Shown: positions 17,056-25,043 of the stretch, piece by piece
Numbering within the stretch: position 1 is the stretch's first letter
How the letters are laid out: each line of letters opens with the position of its first letter
Source: Planotetraspora thailandica
GTDB lineage: Bacteria; Actinomycetota; Actinomycetes; Streptosporangiales; Streptosporangiaceae
Direction: 5' to 3'
NCBI RefSeq assembly: GCF_016863335.1
Contig: NZ_BOOR01000004.1
Location: 332,457 to 396,456 of the forward strand
DNA: 64,000 nucleotides
Made by a program: the position numbers and the translations under genes
The notes under the pieces: generated by a model
Databases searched by the model: none
What the model was told of the DNA's origin: nothing
Seen by the model: the letters and a program-made list of their open reading frames with translations, nothing else

Positions 17056-17832
17056 TCACGCGTCGCGTCGCCGGAGCAGCAGGCCGCCACCCAGCAGTGC
17101 GGCGCCCGCCCATGCGGCGAGCACGCCCAGCCCCGGCCACGGACCGATGGGCAGGCTCGGAATGCCGACGGTGGCCTGGATGGACAGTCCGGCGCTCGCC
17201 GGTGACACCTGCAACAGGAACCGCTGCCAGTCCGGATCGTTCGTCATGAGGGTCACGACCTGCGGCAGATAGAGCAGCCCGAGCACGATGCCGACGGCCG
17301 CCACCCCTTCCCGTACGGCGACGCCGACGCCGAGGCTGAGCGCGGCGACCAGCGCGAGATAGAGCACGGAACCGGCGGCCGCGCGCAGCGTGGGCCCGTC
17401 GGCGAGCGACAGCGCCGAGTAGCCGTGCGCGGCGGTGAATCCGTTGCCGGGCAGGATGAGCCGCCCGGCAAGCACGGACGCGAGCACGGCGACGGTTCCC
17501 GCGGCCAAGGTGAGGCCGATGACGACGGCCGCCTTGGCGGCCAGGAAGACGAGACGGCGCGGCATCGCCGCGAGACTGGTGCGGATCATGCCGGTGCCGT
17601 ATTCGCCGGTGATCGCCGGCACGGCCAGGAGCGCGACCACGGCCTGCCCGACCTGGACCCCGGCGAGGCTGAGCTTGGCGGCGTCGCTGCCGCAACCCGC
17701 CCAGGGGCAGGTCACGGCGGCGCTCGCCGCGACGCCCGTCATCACCGTCACGACGACGAGTGCGGGCGCCCACCAGCCGAGCCCGGGCAGGCCGCGCAGC
17801 TTCGTCCACTCCGCGTGCAGTTCCCGTCTCAT
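17056..17832 (-). CDS. ABC-2 type exporter permease, short
   Basis: A 258-residue membrane protein with about six helices. It begins MRRELHAEWTKLRGLPGLGW, the amphipathic start typical of ABC-2 permeases in actinomycetes, and contains the ITGEYGTGMIRTSLAAMPRR cytoplasmic loop motif. It is the last gene of an ATPase-permease-permease operon; its ATG (17832) overlaps the previous stop by 4 bp. It probably pairs with the long permease below as a heterodimer. Confidence 0.85.
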   Translation of the reverse strand: MRRELHAEWTKLRGLPGLGWWAPALVVVTVMTGVAASAAVTCPWAGCGSDAAKLSLAGVQVGQAVVALLAVPAITGEYGTGMIRTSLAAMPRRLVFLAAKAAVVIGLTLAAGTVAVLASVLAGRLILPGNGFTAAHGYSALSLADGPTLRAAAGSVLYLALVAALSLGVGVAVREGVAAVGIVLGLLYLPQVVTLMTNDPDWQRFLLQVSPASAGLSIQATVGIPSLPIGPWPGLGVLAAWAGAALLGGGLLLRRRDA

Positions 17833-19397
17833 GCGTCCCTCCTGCGCATGCGGAGGACGGCAAGGGCGAGCGCGAGCGCGGCATAACCGCACAACACGGC
17901 GAACCCTGCCCACGGCGGGAGCGGGTAGTAGCCCGCCTGGGGCGAGTAGTCGCCGATCACCTGCGGGTAGTCCGGGATGCTCTGCTGGACGGCGAACCCG
18001 GCGGCCGGGGTCAGCCGCAGCAGCCACCGGGACACCTCCAGGGGCAGCACGGACGCGGTCGCGAGGACGGCGGGCACCACGACCACGACCATCGCGGTGA
18101 CGGCGGCCGCGACCCCGCGCCGGAACAGGGCGCCCAGGGCCAGCGCGCCGACAGCGGCGACGGCGAACAACGCCGCGGTGCCGACCATGACGCGTAACTC
18201 GGTCAGGAGACTCACGGGGAGCACGTAGTTGCCGTTCGAGCGCAGTATCCGCGTGGCCGGAGGAACCGTGACGACAGCCGCGACCAGCCCTGCGGCGAAG
18301 GCGAGCACACCGATCACGAGGGCCTTGGCCGCGAGCGCCCGGCCGCGCCGCGGGCTGGCGAGCAGCGTGGTCCGGATCAGGCCTCGCCGGTATTCGGCGG
18401 TCACGAACATGACCGCCACGATCATGACCACGATCAGGGCGACCAGGCCGCCGGTGAGCGTGTGCTCGATGCTCTGACCCGCCTCCTGCCCGATCGGCGC
18501 GATGTCTCCGGAGCCGGTCACGGTGAACGTTCCGCCTGACGAGACCACCCCGGCGGGTTTGTGTTCCTGCTCCCATTGGGTCGTGCCGCTCTGCCCGATC
18601 TGGTCGTCGCTCCACACGGTGCCGGGCGGTGCGCCCCGCAGGTCGACGTTGTCGAAGACGGCGGTGGCCTGGGTGAATCGGGCCTGCGCGATGCTGCCGC
18701 CCACAGCGTTGGGCTTGACCGTCAGATCGGCGGGAGAGGTGACGAAGAGCCCTGCCTGCACCGTGGCCGGCAGCCCCGGCAAGCGGACACTGCCGATCGT
18801 GCTCCAGTGGACGCCGTCCGCCGACTCGTAGCCGGTGATCGTGTCGCCGGAGCGGGTCAGCCGCAACCACGTCGGGGACGCGGCCGAGGCCGGTCTTCCT
18901 GCCACGTCGTGGGTGAAGTCGTGCTGCATCCGCACCCCGTGATGCCCGGTGACCATCACGGCGGCGTACGCGGAGCCCTGCCGGGTGCTCTCCTTGATGA
19001 TGATTCCGGCCTTCGCCCATGGCACGAGACCGTTGACGATCTGGTCGTGGTTGGGCGGCGGGTAGGTGATGATGCCGGTCATCCCGGTGACGCGGGCGGT
19101 GATGCCGCCCCCCTCGCCCAGTGGCCGGTGCATGAAGGTGAAGCTGTCACTCACCGCCTCCCCGCCCGGCCCCAGCGGTACGGCGGGGCACGGGACGACC
19201 TTGGGGCCGTCGCTGCACGACGAAGAGTTGCCCGCCGCGGAGAACAGGCCGAGCGCGATGACGACCGGTGCCACGACCGCCATCGCGGCCACCCACCCGC
19301 GGACGGTGCGGAACTTGGTCCATTCCGCGTGCAGAAGTTGCGCGAAACCGTCGCGTGCCCCGCGTACGGCCGAGCGGTACGGCGTGACGACGGTCAT
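17829..19397 (-). CDS. ABC-2 type exporter permease with large extracellular domain
   Basis: A 522-residue membrane protein, roughly twice the length of its partner. Helix 1 (WVAAMAVVAPVVIALGLF, near residue 36) is followed by about 270 extracytoplasmic residues that look like a lectin-type jelly roll (DUF1349/concanavalin-like: WAKAGIIIKESTRQGSAYA, WLRLTRSGDTITGYESADG, VQAGLFVTSP, VFDNVDLRG). The remaining five helices follow from about residue 315, with the TAEYRRGLIRTTLLASPRRG loop. ATG 19397 overlaps the ATPase stop. The insert suggests recognition of an extracellular sugar or envelope ligand. Confidence 0.83.
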   Translation of the reverse strand: MTVVTPYRSAVRGARDGFAQLLHAEWTKFRTVRGWVAAMAVVAPVVIALGLFSAAGNSSSCSDGPKVVPCPAVPLGPGGEAVSDSFTFMHRPLGEGGGITARVTGMTGIITYPPPNHDQIVNGLVPWAKAGIIIKESTRQGSAYAAVMVTGHHGVRMQHDFTHDVAGRPASAASPTWLRLTRSGDTITGYESADGVHWSTIGSVRLPGLPATVQAGLFVTSPADLTVKPNAVGGSIAQARFTQATAVFDNVDLRGAPPGTVWSDDQIGQSGTTQWEQEHKPAGVVSSGGTFTVTGSGDIAPIGQEAGQSIEHTLTGGLVALIVVMIVAVMFVTAEYRRGLIRTTLLASPRRGRALAAKALVIGVLAFAAGLVAAVVTVPPATRILRSNGNYVLPVSLLTELRVMVGTAALFAVAAVGALALGALFRRGVAAAVTAMVVVVVPAVLATASVLPLEVSRWLLRLTPAAGFAVQQSIPDYPQVIGDYSPQAGYYPLPPWAGFAVLCGYAALALALAVLRMRRRDA

Positions 19398-20347
19398 CGC
19401 GCCCCCTCCCGATCCGTGCCGGGCTCCAGAGGCGTCATGGCGGCGCGGAACTCGACCGCGTCACGGGTGAGCTCCATATAGGCCTCCTCCAGCGTCGCGC
19501 GATGAGCGGCGACCTCGGAGAACGGCACCGCGTGCCCGTTGAGCAGCTCCACGATGCGTCCGGCCGCAAGACCGGAGACGGTGAGCGTGTCACGGTCGAC
19601 CGCGGCCACGGTGGCGCCCGTGCCCGCCAGCACCGTCATCGCCTCCGGCCGGGCGGTCGTACGCAGGGTGACCCGGTCACGGGACGCCGCCGCGATCAGC
19701 TCGGCCACACCGGCGTCCGCGACGACCCTGCCGCGTCCCACCACCACGAGATGGCCCGCGGTGTCCTGAAGCTCACTCATCAGATGGCTGGACACCAGGA
19801 CGGCACGGCCCTCGGCGGCCAGCGACCGCAGGAAACCGCGGATCCACACGATGCCCTCGGGGTCGAGACCGTTGAACGGCTCGTCGAGCATAAGCACCGG
19901 CGGATCGCCGATGAGTGCGGCGGCGATCCCGAGCCGCTGCCGCATCCCGAGCGAGAACCCTCCCGCTCTGCGCCGGGCCACCGAACCCAGCCCGACCTGC
20001 TCCATCACCTCGTCGGCCCGGCGGCCGGTCAGCCCCTGCGAATGGGCCAGCCACAGCAGATGGTCGCGTGCCGTACGGCTGGGCTGCAGCGCGGCGGCGT
20101 CCAGCAGCGCCCCGACGTGGCTAAGCGGGCGCCGCAGGCTCGCGTACGGCCGGCCGCCGACGAGCGCGCTGCCCTCGTCGGCCGTGTCGAGACCGAGGAC
20201 GACCCGCATCGTCGTCGACTTTCCCGCTCCGTTGGGTCCGACGAAGCCGGTGACCCGCCCCGGTCTCACGGCGAAGGTCATCCCGTCCAGGGCCATGGTT
20301 CGGCCGAATCGTTTACGCACGCCGATGACGTCGATGGTCGCTTCCAT
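19394..20347 (-). CDS. ABC exporter ATP-binding protein
   Basis: A 317-residue ATPase. Walker A GPNGAGKST is at 37-45, the signature is FSLGMRQRL, Walker B plus Glu is VLMLDEP, and the H-loop is SSHLMSEL. A C-terminal domain of about 100 residues is typical of the CcmA/BcrA-type bacitracin and lantibiotic exporters. It drives the two permeases encoded just downstream with 4-bp overlaps. It is divergent from a histidine-kinase/response-regulator pair that probably controls it. ATG 20347 is preferred over an in-frame GTG at 20365. Confidence 0.9.
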   Translation of the reverse strand: MEATIDVIGVRKRFGRTMALDGMTFAVRPGRVTGFVGPNGAGKSTTMRVVLGLDTADEGSALVGGRPYASLRRPLSHVGALLDAAALQPSRTARDHLLWLAHSQGLTGRRADEVMEQVGLGSVARRRAGGFSLGMRQRLGIAAALIGDPPVLMLDEPFNGLDPEGIVWIRGFLRSLAAEGRAVLVSSHLMSELQDTAGHLVVVGRGRVVADAGVAELIAAASRDRVTLRTTARPEAMTVLAGTGATVAAVDRDTLTVSGLAAGRIVELLNGHAVPFSEVAAHRATLEEAYMELTRDAVEFRAAMTPLEPGTDREGAR

Positions 20348-20455
20348 GCGAGGCAGGCTAGGCACCGGACACCGGGCGGGTCGTCACCCCATGGAGCCAT
20401 CTTCGCCGTCGCGGGCGCAGGTGACCTCCCGTCCCCCACACGAGGGATGCGTGCA

Positions 20456-21691
20456 ATGTCCACATGTCGCCAGAATGGGTCCGTGAACCGAGCGCACGAC
20501 CGGCACGGTGGGCGGGCCGCCGGAGCGTGGCGCCTCGCCGCGGCTCCCTCCGCACCCGTCGTGGTCGCTGCGACGGCGGGGCTGCTCGCGGTGATCGAGT
20601 CGATCGTCCATGCGGGGAGCCGGCTGCCGCCGGGGAGCGCGCCCACTCCGCTCTATTTCGTGGCGTTCTGCCTGGTCGGGCTGGCCACCACACTGCCGCT
20701 GGCCTTCCTGTGGTCGCATCCGGCCGCCTCCGCCGTCGCCGTGTGCGTGGCGGTGACGGCATCCCTCGTGGTCGTGCAGACCCTGACCGTGGCCGGTGCC
20801 GCAGCGCAGCTGATCGCCGGATATCGGCTCGGGAGGTCCGGCGGCTCGGCACTCGCGGTCCTGCTCGCCGTGCCGTACCCGGCGCTGGCCCTGATCGGCT
20901 CTCCGCACGTCCTCATCCTGCTCCTGGCCTCCCTCGCCCCGGCGGTGGGCCTGGCCGGGATCGCCTCGCGGGCGCGGGCCGAGGCCATGGAGAACCGGGC
21001 GGCCCAGCAGGTCGTCGCCGACACCCTGCTGGAGCACACCTTGCGCGGGGAGCGGGCGCGGATCGCCCGCGAGCTGCACGACGTCGTCGCCCACCACATC
21101 TCCATGGTGGCGGTGCAGGCGGAGACGGCCCGGCTGACGACCCCGGGCATGCCGCCCGCGGGCGCCGAGCGGCTTTCGGCGATCGGCGACACCGCCCGGG
21201 CCGCGCTGACCGAGATGCGGCGGCTGCTCGGCGTGCTGCGTGAGGACGCGGAGCCGGTCTCGGTCAACGGTGCGGTGGCGGGCCCCGCGCGGCGGCCGCA
21301 GCCCGGCCTGCGGCTGCGCGAGCTCAACGAGCTGCTCGACGAGTCGCGGGAGGCGTCGGGGACGGCGACCCGGCTCATCCTCCGCGGCTCGCCGGTCACG
21401 CTCGACCCCGGGGTCGAGCTCGCGGCCTACCGCATCGTCCAGGAGGCGCTCACCAACGCCCGGCGGCACGCGCCGGGCGCAGCCGTCGACGTGGAGCTGC
21501 ATTACACGGCCGGCGCCCTGCGCCTGATCGTGCACGACAACGGGCCCGGCCCATCCGCGGCTCCCGCGGGTCACGGGCTTTCCGGCATGCGTGAACGCGC
21601 CGCGGCCGTCGGGGGCGAGCTCCGCACGGGTCCCGCGGAGGGCGGCGGATTCCTCGTCGAGGCCCGCCTGCCGGGGAAGGACGCGATGTGA
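20456..21691 (+). CDS. NarL-type sensor histidine kinase
   Basis: A membrane sensor kinase of about 411 residues. Four to six hydrophobic helices cover the first about 180 residues with no large extracellular sensor. Then comes a HisKA_3 dimerisation domain with the phospho-His in [18 protein letters not shown], and an HATPase domain ([18 protein letters not shown]-box; [23 protein letters not shown]). I start at ATG 20456, which has GAGGG 9 nt upstream; GTG 20483 is the alternative. Its stop overlaps the GTG of the response regulator. It probably senses membrane or antibiotic stress for the divergent ABC exporter. Confidence 0.9.
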   Translation: MSTCRQNGSVNRAHDRHGGRAAGAWRLAAAPSAPVVVAATAGLLAVIESIVHAGSRLPPGSAPTPLYFVAFCLVGLATTLPLAFLWSHPAASAVAVCVAVTASLVVVQTLTVAGAAAQLIAGYRLGRSGGSALAVLLAVPYPALALIGSPHVLILLLASLAPAVGLAGIASRARAEAMENRAAQQVVADTLLEHTLRGERARIARELHDVVAHHISMVAVQAETARLTTPGMPPAGAERLSAIGDTARAALTEMRRLLGVLREDAEPVSVNGAVAGPARRPQPGLRLRELNELLDESREASGTATRLILRGSPVTLDPGVELAAYRIVQEALTNARRHAPGAAVDVELHYTAGALRLIVHDNGPGPSAAPAGHGLSGMRERAAAVGGELRTGPAEGGGFLVEARLPGKDAM

Positions 21692-22368
21692 GCGCCCCCG
21701 TGGTCCGCGTCGTCGTCGCCGACGATCATCAGGTGGTCCGCACGGGTTTCGCCGAGTTGCTCGGCACCCAGCCCGACTTCGACGTCGTCGCGACCGTCGC
21801 CGACGGGGCCGAGGCCGTACGGGTCTGCGGTGCGTTGTCGCCCGACGTCGTGCTCATGGACGTGCGCATGCCCGGCATGGACGGCATCGAGGCCACCCGA
21901 CGGCTCTCCGGCTCTCCCGGGCCACGCGTGCTCATCCTGACGACCTTCGACCTCGACGAGTACGTCTACGACGCGCTGCGCGCGGGAGCCAGCGGGTTCC
22001 TGCTGAAGGACGTCACCGCCGAACGGCTCTTCGACGCGGTGCGCGTCATCGCCGCCGGAGAGGCGCTGCTCGCGCCGGCGGTCACGCGCCGCCTCATCAG
22101 CGAGTTCGCCAGGCAGCACCCCCGGCCCGACGCCGCCTCCTCGGCGGCGCTGGCCGCGCTCACCCCGCGCGAGACGCAGGTGCTGCTCCTGGTCGCCGAG
22201 GGCCTGTCCAACCCGGAGATCGCGGCCCGGCTGACGGTCACAGAGGAAACGGTGAAGACCCACGTGAGCCGGGTCCTCGGCAAGCTCGGGCTGCGGGACA
22301 GGACGCAGGCGGTCGTCGCCGCCTACGAGAGCGGGCTGGTCGTCCCGGGCGCCCGCAAGGCCCGATAG
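21688..22368 (+). CDS. NarL/LuxR-type response regulator
   Basis: A 226-residue regulator. The receiver domain has acidic pocket D12/D13, phospho-acceptor D58 (LMDVRMPG), the conserved Thr in ILTTFD and Lys in FLLKD. A LuxR-type HTH occupies about residues 155-215 ([20 protein letters not shown], then [20 protein letters not shown]). GTG 21688 overlaps the kinase stop. Phosphorylated by the upstream kinase, it likely activates the divergent ABC operon. Confidence 0.93.
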   Translation: MSAPVVRVVVADDHQVVRTGFAELLGTQPDFDVVATVADGAEAVRVCGALSPDVVLMDVRMPGMDGIEATRRLSGSPGPRVLILTTFDLDEYVYDALRAGASGFLLKDVTAERLFDAVRVIAAGEALLAPAVTRRLISEFARQHPRPDAASSAALAALTPRETQVLLLVAEGLSNPEIAARLTVTEETVKTHVSRVLGKLGLRDRTQAVVAAYESGLVVPGARKAR

Positions 22369-22452
22369 GCCGCGGCCTCAGGGGTGATTACTCATGCGCG
22401 ATTGAGTAGTCGCGCTCACGACCCGCCCTACGGCCCTGCCGAGCATGGGTAT

Positions 22453-22743
22453 ATGACACGAAACGTACAGCCTGCCCGTACCACCACGACCGCGTTCTAC
22501 GTGCAGGCCATCCTCTCCTTCGGCATCTCCATCACCGCACTCGGGCTCGGAATCGCGTGGCTTCCGGTGACAGGCTGGGTCCGCGCTTTCCTGAGCATCG
22601 GGTTGCTCTATGTCGTGACCTCCGCGTTCACGCTCGCCAAGTGCGTGCGGGACCGGCAGGAGGAGGACAGCCTGGTCGGCCGGGTCGACCAGGCCAGGCT
22701 CGACAAGCTGCTGGCGGAGCACGACCCGTTCAAGGTCGACTGA
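22453..22743 (+). CDS. YiaA/YiaB-family two-helix membrane protein
   Basis: A 96-residue inner membrane protein. Two helices (FYVQAILSFGISITALGLGI and VRAFLSIGLLYVVTSAFTLA) form a hairpin, followed by a charged C-terminus with KCVRDRQEEDS. This matches the YiaAB domain. ATG 22453 is the sensible start; the longer in-frame extension is not coding-like. It ends 65 bp before the convergent PHP gene with a strong hairpin between. Function is unknown in all members. Confidence 0.75.
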   Translation: MTRNVQPARTTTTAFYVQAILSFGISITALGLGIAWLPVTGWVRAFLSIGLLYVVTSAFTLAKCVRDRQEEDSLVGRVDQARLDKLLAEHDPFKVD

Positions 22744-22747
22744 TCGG

Positions 22748-22771
22748 CCGGGGCCGCGGGCGCGGCCCCGG
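22748..22771. terminator. Bidirectional hairpin between convergent genes
   Basis: CCGGGGCCGC (22748-22757) pairs perfectly with GCGGCCCCGG (22762-22771) around a GGGC loop. It sits 4 nt after the YiaAB stop and 37 nt after the convergent PHP stop, the place for a shared intrinsic terminator. Confidence 0.7.
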
Positions 22772-22808
22772 TGAACGAACCCCACAGCACCGCCTTACGG
22801 CCGGCCCG

Positions 22809-24674
22809 TCAGCCCACACGCCGTGCTGCGGGGATTCCTCCTTCTGGGGTGTCGCGGAGCAGCCAGACGGGGTTGGAGAGGGCGAGGACGGTCCCCGCGC
22901 GATCCCGCACCTCGACTCGGACGAACCGGGGTGCGGTGGTGTTGATGGGCAGGTCGACGAACCCCTGGACGGCCCACGCGGCCGACGGCATCTCGGTGAA
23001 GGTGGTGCCGGGTTCGGGCTTCGACGGCCCGGCGAGGTCGACCGTACCCTGCACGATGCGCACGACGCTGTCGGCCGGAAGGCCGGTGAGGATGGCACGG
23101 ACGGTGCGGGTCGCGGCGGTCGAGACGGTGACGGACCCCATGGGGGCGGCTCCGTCGACCTGGAGGTCGATGACGCCGGAGAAGCGCGCGGGGTCGCCGA
23201 AGTAGACCCGCCCCGCCGACAGGCTGCCGAGCAGGTCGGCGAGTTCTCGGCTGGGCGCATGCGCCCACGTGACGAAGTTGGACTTCTGGCCGAGCCAGTC
23301 CTGTCCGGAATGGTCGTCGCTCACGCCGGTGCCGGTGAGGAACATCCCGTTGCGGGAGCAGACGTCCCACAGCTGCGAGTGCCGGTCGAGGTCGACCCCG
23401 CCGCGGCTGGGGTAGCCGACCTCGAGGATGTCGCAACCCATGGCCCGGTCGGCGAGAACGGTCTTGGCGACCGAGGCGCGCATCGCGTCCTGCTGGGCGG
23501 GCGGGAGGTTGGCCGGGGTGGAGGTGCCGAAGGGGTGGTTGTAGGAGGCGAGGCCACCCATCGACTGGATCATCGAGACGATGGCGAGCCCGGCGGCGGG
23601 ATCGGGGTCGGCGGTCGGCGTAGGCTTGGCGAAGGTCGGCATGGTGATCTTGGGGCCGAACCAGTTGACGTGCGTGGGCTTGACGAGGGAGACCTCCAGG
23701 CCCTGGTACTGGCGCACCGCCGGGAACTTCGCGGAGTAGCCGGCCATCAGCGCAGCCTGAACCTGCAGGACGGCGTCGTCCGAGCGCGCCGGGCGGGAGA
23801 TGCGAAGCAAGTCGAACCATCCGTCGGCGAGACGCTCCTTCTCGCTGACCGCTCCCAGGGTCAGGGCCAGCATCGCGGCGTCGCCGCTTTCCAGATCCGG
23901 CCAGAAGCGCGCGATGTCCTCGGCCGGAGACATCCGCAGCGTGGTCCACTCCCCTTGCCTGGCCGGCAGGTGCACCACGGCGTTCAACCCGGTGCACGTG
24001 CGGGACTTGCCCTCGGTGCCGTTCACGATGTAGGTCAGCGTGTACTGGCCCGCGGGCCGGCCCGCCGTCGCCGGCCGCCAGCTGGTGGTGACCACCACGG
24101 CGAGGTAGGCGTGCGGCGACACCTCGGCGGGGAAGACGTCGACCTCGATGGTCTGGTCGTACAGCGACCGCTGCAGCACCGTGTTCGTGGCGTCACCCGA
24201 GATGCGCACCGCCGCCGCGTCACGACCGGCGGAGGTCGCCGAGAGCCGCACCGAACCAGGCGTGGACGCGTCGGCAGGAGATGCCATCGCCTTGTCCCAG
24301 AGGACCTGTGATGAGGCGAGGGTTCCTTCGCGCTTCTCCGTCCACGAGCAGGCCACGCCGTTCACCTGCTCTGACGGGCCATTCATGTGGAGCACGCCGG
24401 GGTAACCGTGCTCGGCCATGCGGAAGTCGTGCTCGGTCCACCACATCACGTCGATACCGGTGCGGGTGGCCTGTTCGAGGTGGCCCTGCATGCTGCCGGC
24501 GCCCTCGCTCCAGGAGGCGTGAATGTGCATCGCCATCGAGATCGGGCGAGCAACGAAGCCGTTCGTGATGTCGGCAGCAAGCGCGGGCTGAGGCCCCAGC
24601 GCGAGACGCCCGGCTCCGAGGGCGGTGACCGCCGCCGTGGCCTTCAACAGATCGCGCCGTGATACCGGGCTCAT
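22809..24674 (-). CDS. Tat-exported PHP-domain metallohydrolase (CehA/McbA type)
   Basis: A 621-residue secreted enzyme. The Tat signal MSPVSRRDLLKATAAV has its twin Arg at 6-7 and an ALA cleavage site near residue 33. PHP metal ligands follow: HIHASWSEG, TEHDF, YNHPFG and a late DDHSG. Between them is an insert of about 200 residues resembling a carbohydrate-binding or jelly-roll segment. CehA/McbA proteins hydrolyse phosphoesters or carbamates such as carbaryl. I chose ATG 24674 because GGAGG lies 6 nt upstream; an ATG at 24677 is also in frame. It is divergent from the Pls-type NRPS. The substrate is unknown. Confidence 0.8.
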   Translation of the reverse strand: MSPVSRRDLLKATAAVTALGAGRLALGPQPALAADITNGFVARPISMAMHIHASWSEGAGSMQGHLEQATRTGIDVMWWTEHDFRMAEHGYPGVLHMNGPSEQVNGVACSWTEKREGTLASSQVLWDKAMASPADASTPGSVRLSATSAGRDAAAVRISGDATNTVLQRSLYDQTIEVDVFPAEVSPHAYLAVVVTTSWRPATAGRPAGQYTLTYIVNGTEGKSRTCTGLNAVVHLPARQGEWTTLRMSPAEDIARFWPDLESGDAAMLALTLGAVSEKERLADGWFDLLRISRPARSDDAVLQVQAALMAGYSAKFPAVRQYQGLEVSLVKPTHVNWFGPKITMPTFAKPTPTADPDPAAGLAIVSMIQSMGGLASYNHPFGTSTPANLPPAQQDAMRASVAKTVLADRAMGCDILEVGYPSRGGVDLDRHSQLWDVCSRNGMFLTGTGVSDDHSGQDWLGQKSNFVTWAHAPSRELADLLGSLSAGRVYFGDPARFSGVIDLQVDGAAPMGSVTVSTAATRTVRAILTGLPADSVVRIVQGTVDLAGPSKPEPGTTFTEMPSAAWAVQGFVDLPINTTAPRFVRVEVRDRAGTVLALSNPVWLLRDTPEGGIPAARRVG

Positions 24675-24711
24675 CATGCTCCTCCATCCTCGTGGTACAA
24701 AACCTGACAAA

Positions 24712-24919
24712 GATGTCGTTCATGAATGAATCGGACACGGCGATCCGTAGAAGCACGTCGCAAGTTGTGGTGAACGCGCGCGATGTCCACGCCCCGGGCT
24801 TCCGTGTCGCGACCCCGACCAGGGGTGGCCCACCGCGCCCGTCACGGTGGGGTCGAGCCGCATACGGCCGGCCACGCTCCGATGTTTCCGTGGATTTGGA
24901 TATCGTTCATGGAATAGAT
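24712..24919. promoter_or_regulatory. Divergent PHP/Pls promoter region with direct repeat
   Basis: The 369-bp gap (24675-25043) holds two copies of one motif: GATGTCGTTCATGAATGAAT (24712-24731) and GATATCGTTCATGGAAT at 24899-24915. The first lies about 40 nt upstream of the PHP start. The second opens an AT-rich promoter-like stretch (24890-24935) upstream of the NRPS. A shared regulator binding both would co-control the two genes. No other coding sequence is seen in the gap. Confidence 0.45.
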
Positions 24920-25043
24920 GCATATTGTTGGCCGTTCTGATCACACGGAACGATCACGGCGAAGGGCTTGATGCCCGCGCGGTACGCGCGATCCCCCTCC
25001 GGGGAGCCACTGCCAGGCACGCGGACATCGAGGAGAGTCCCTT

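Noticed and set aside
19502..20455. Upstream extension of the histidine kinase frame across the ABC ATPase gene
   Set aside because: The extension is antisense to a real ATPase and not kinase-like; ATG 20456 with GAGGG is a better start.
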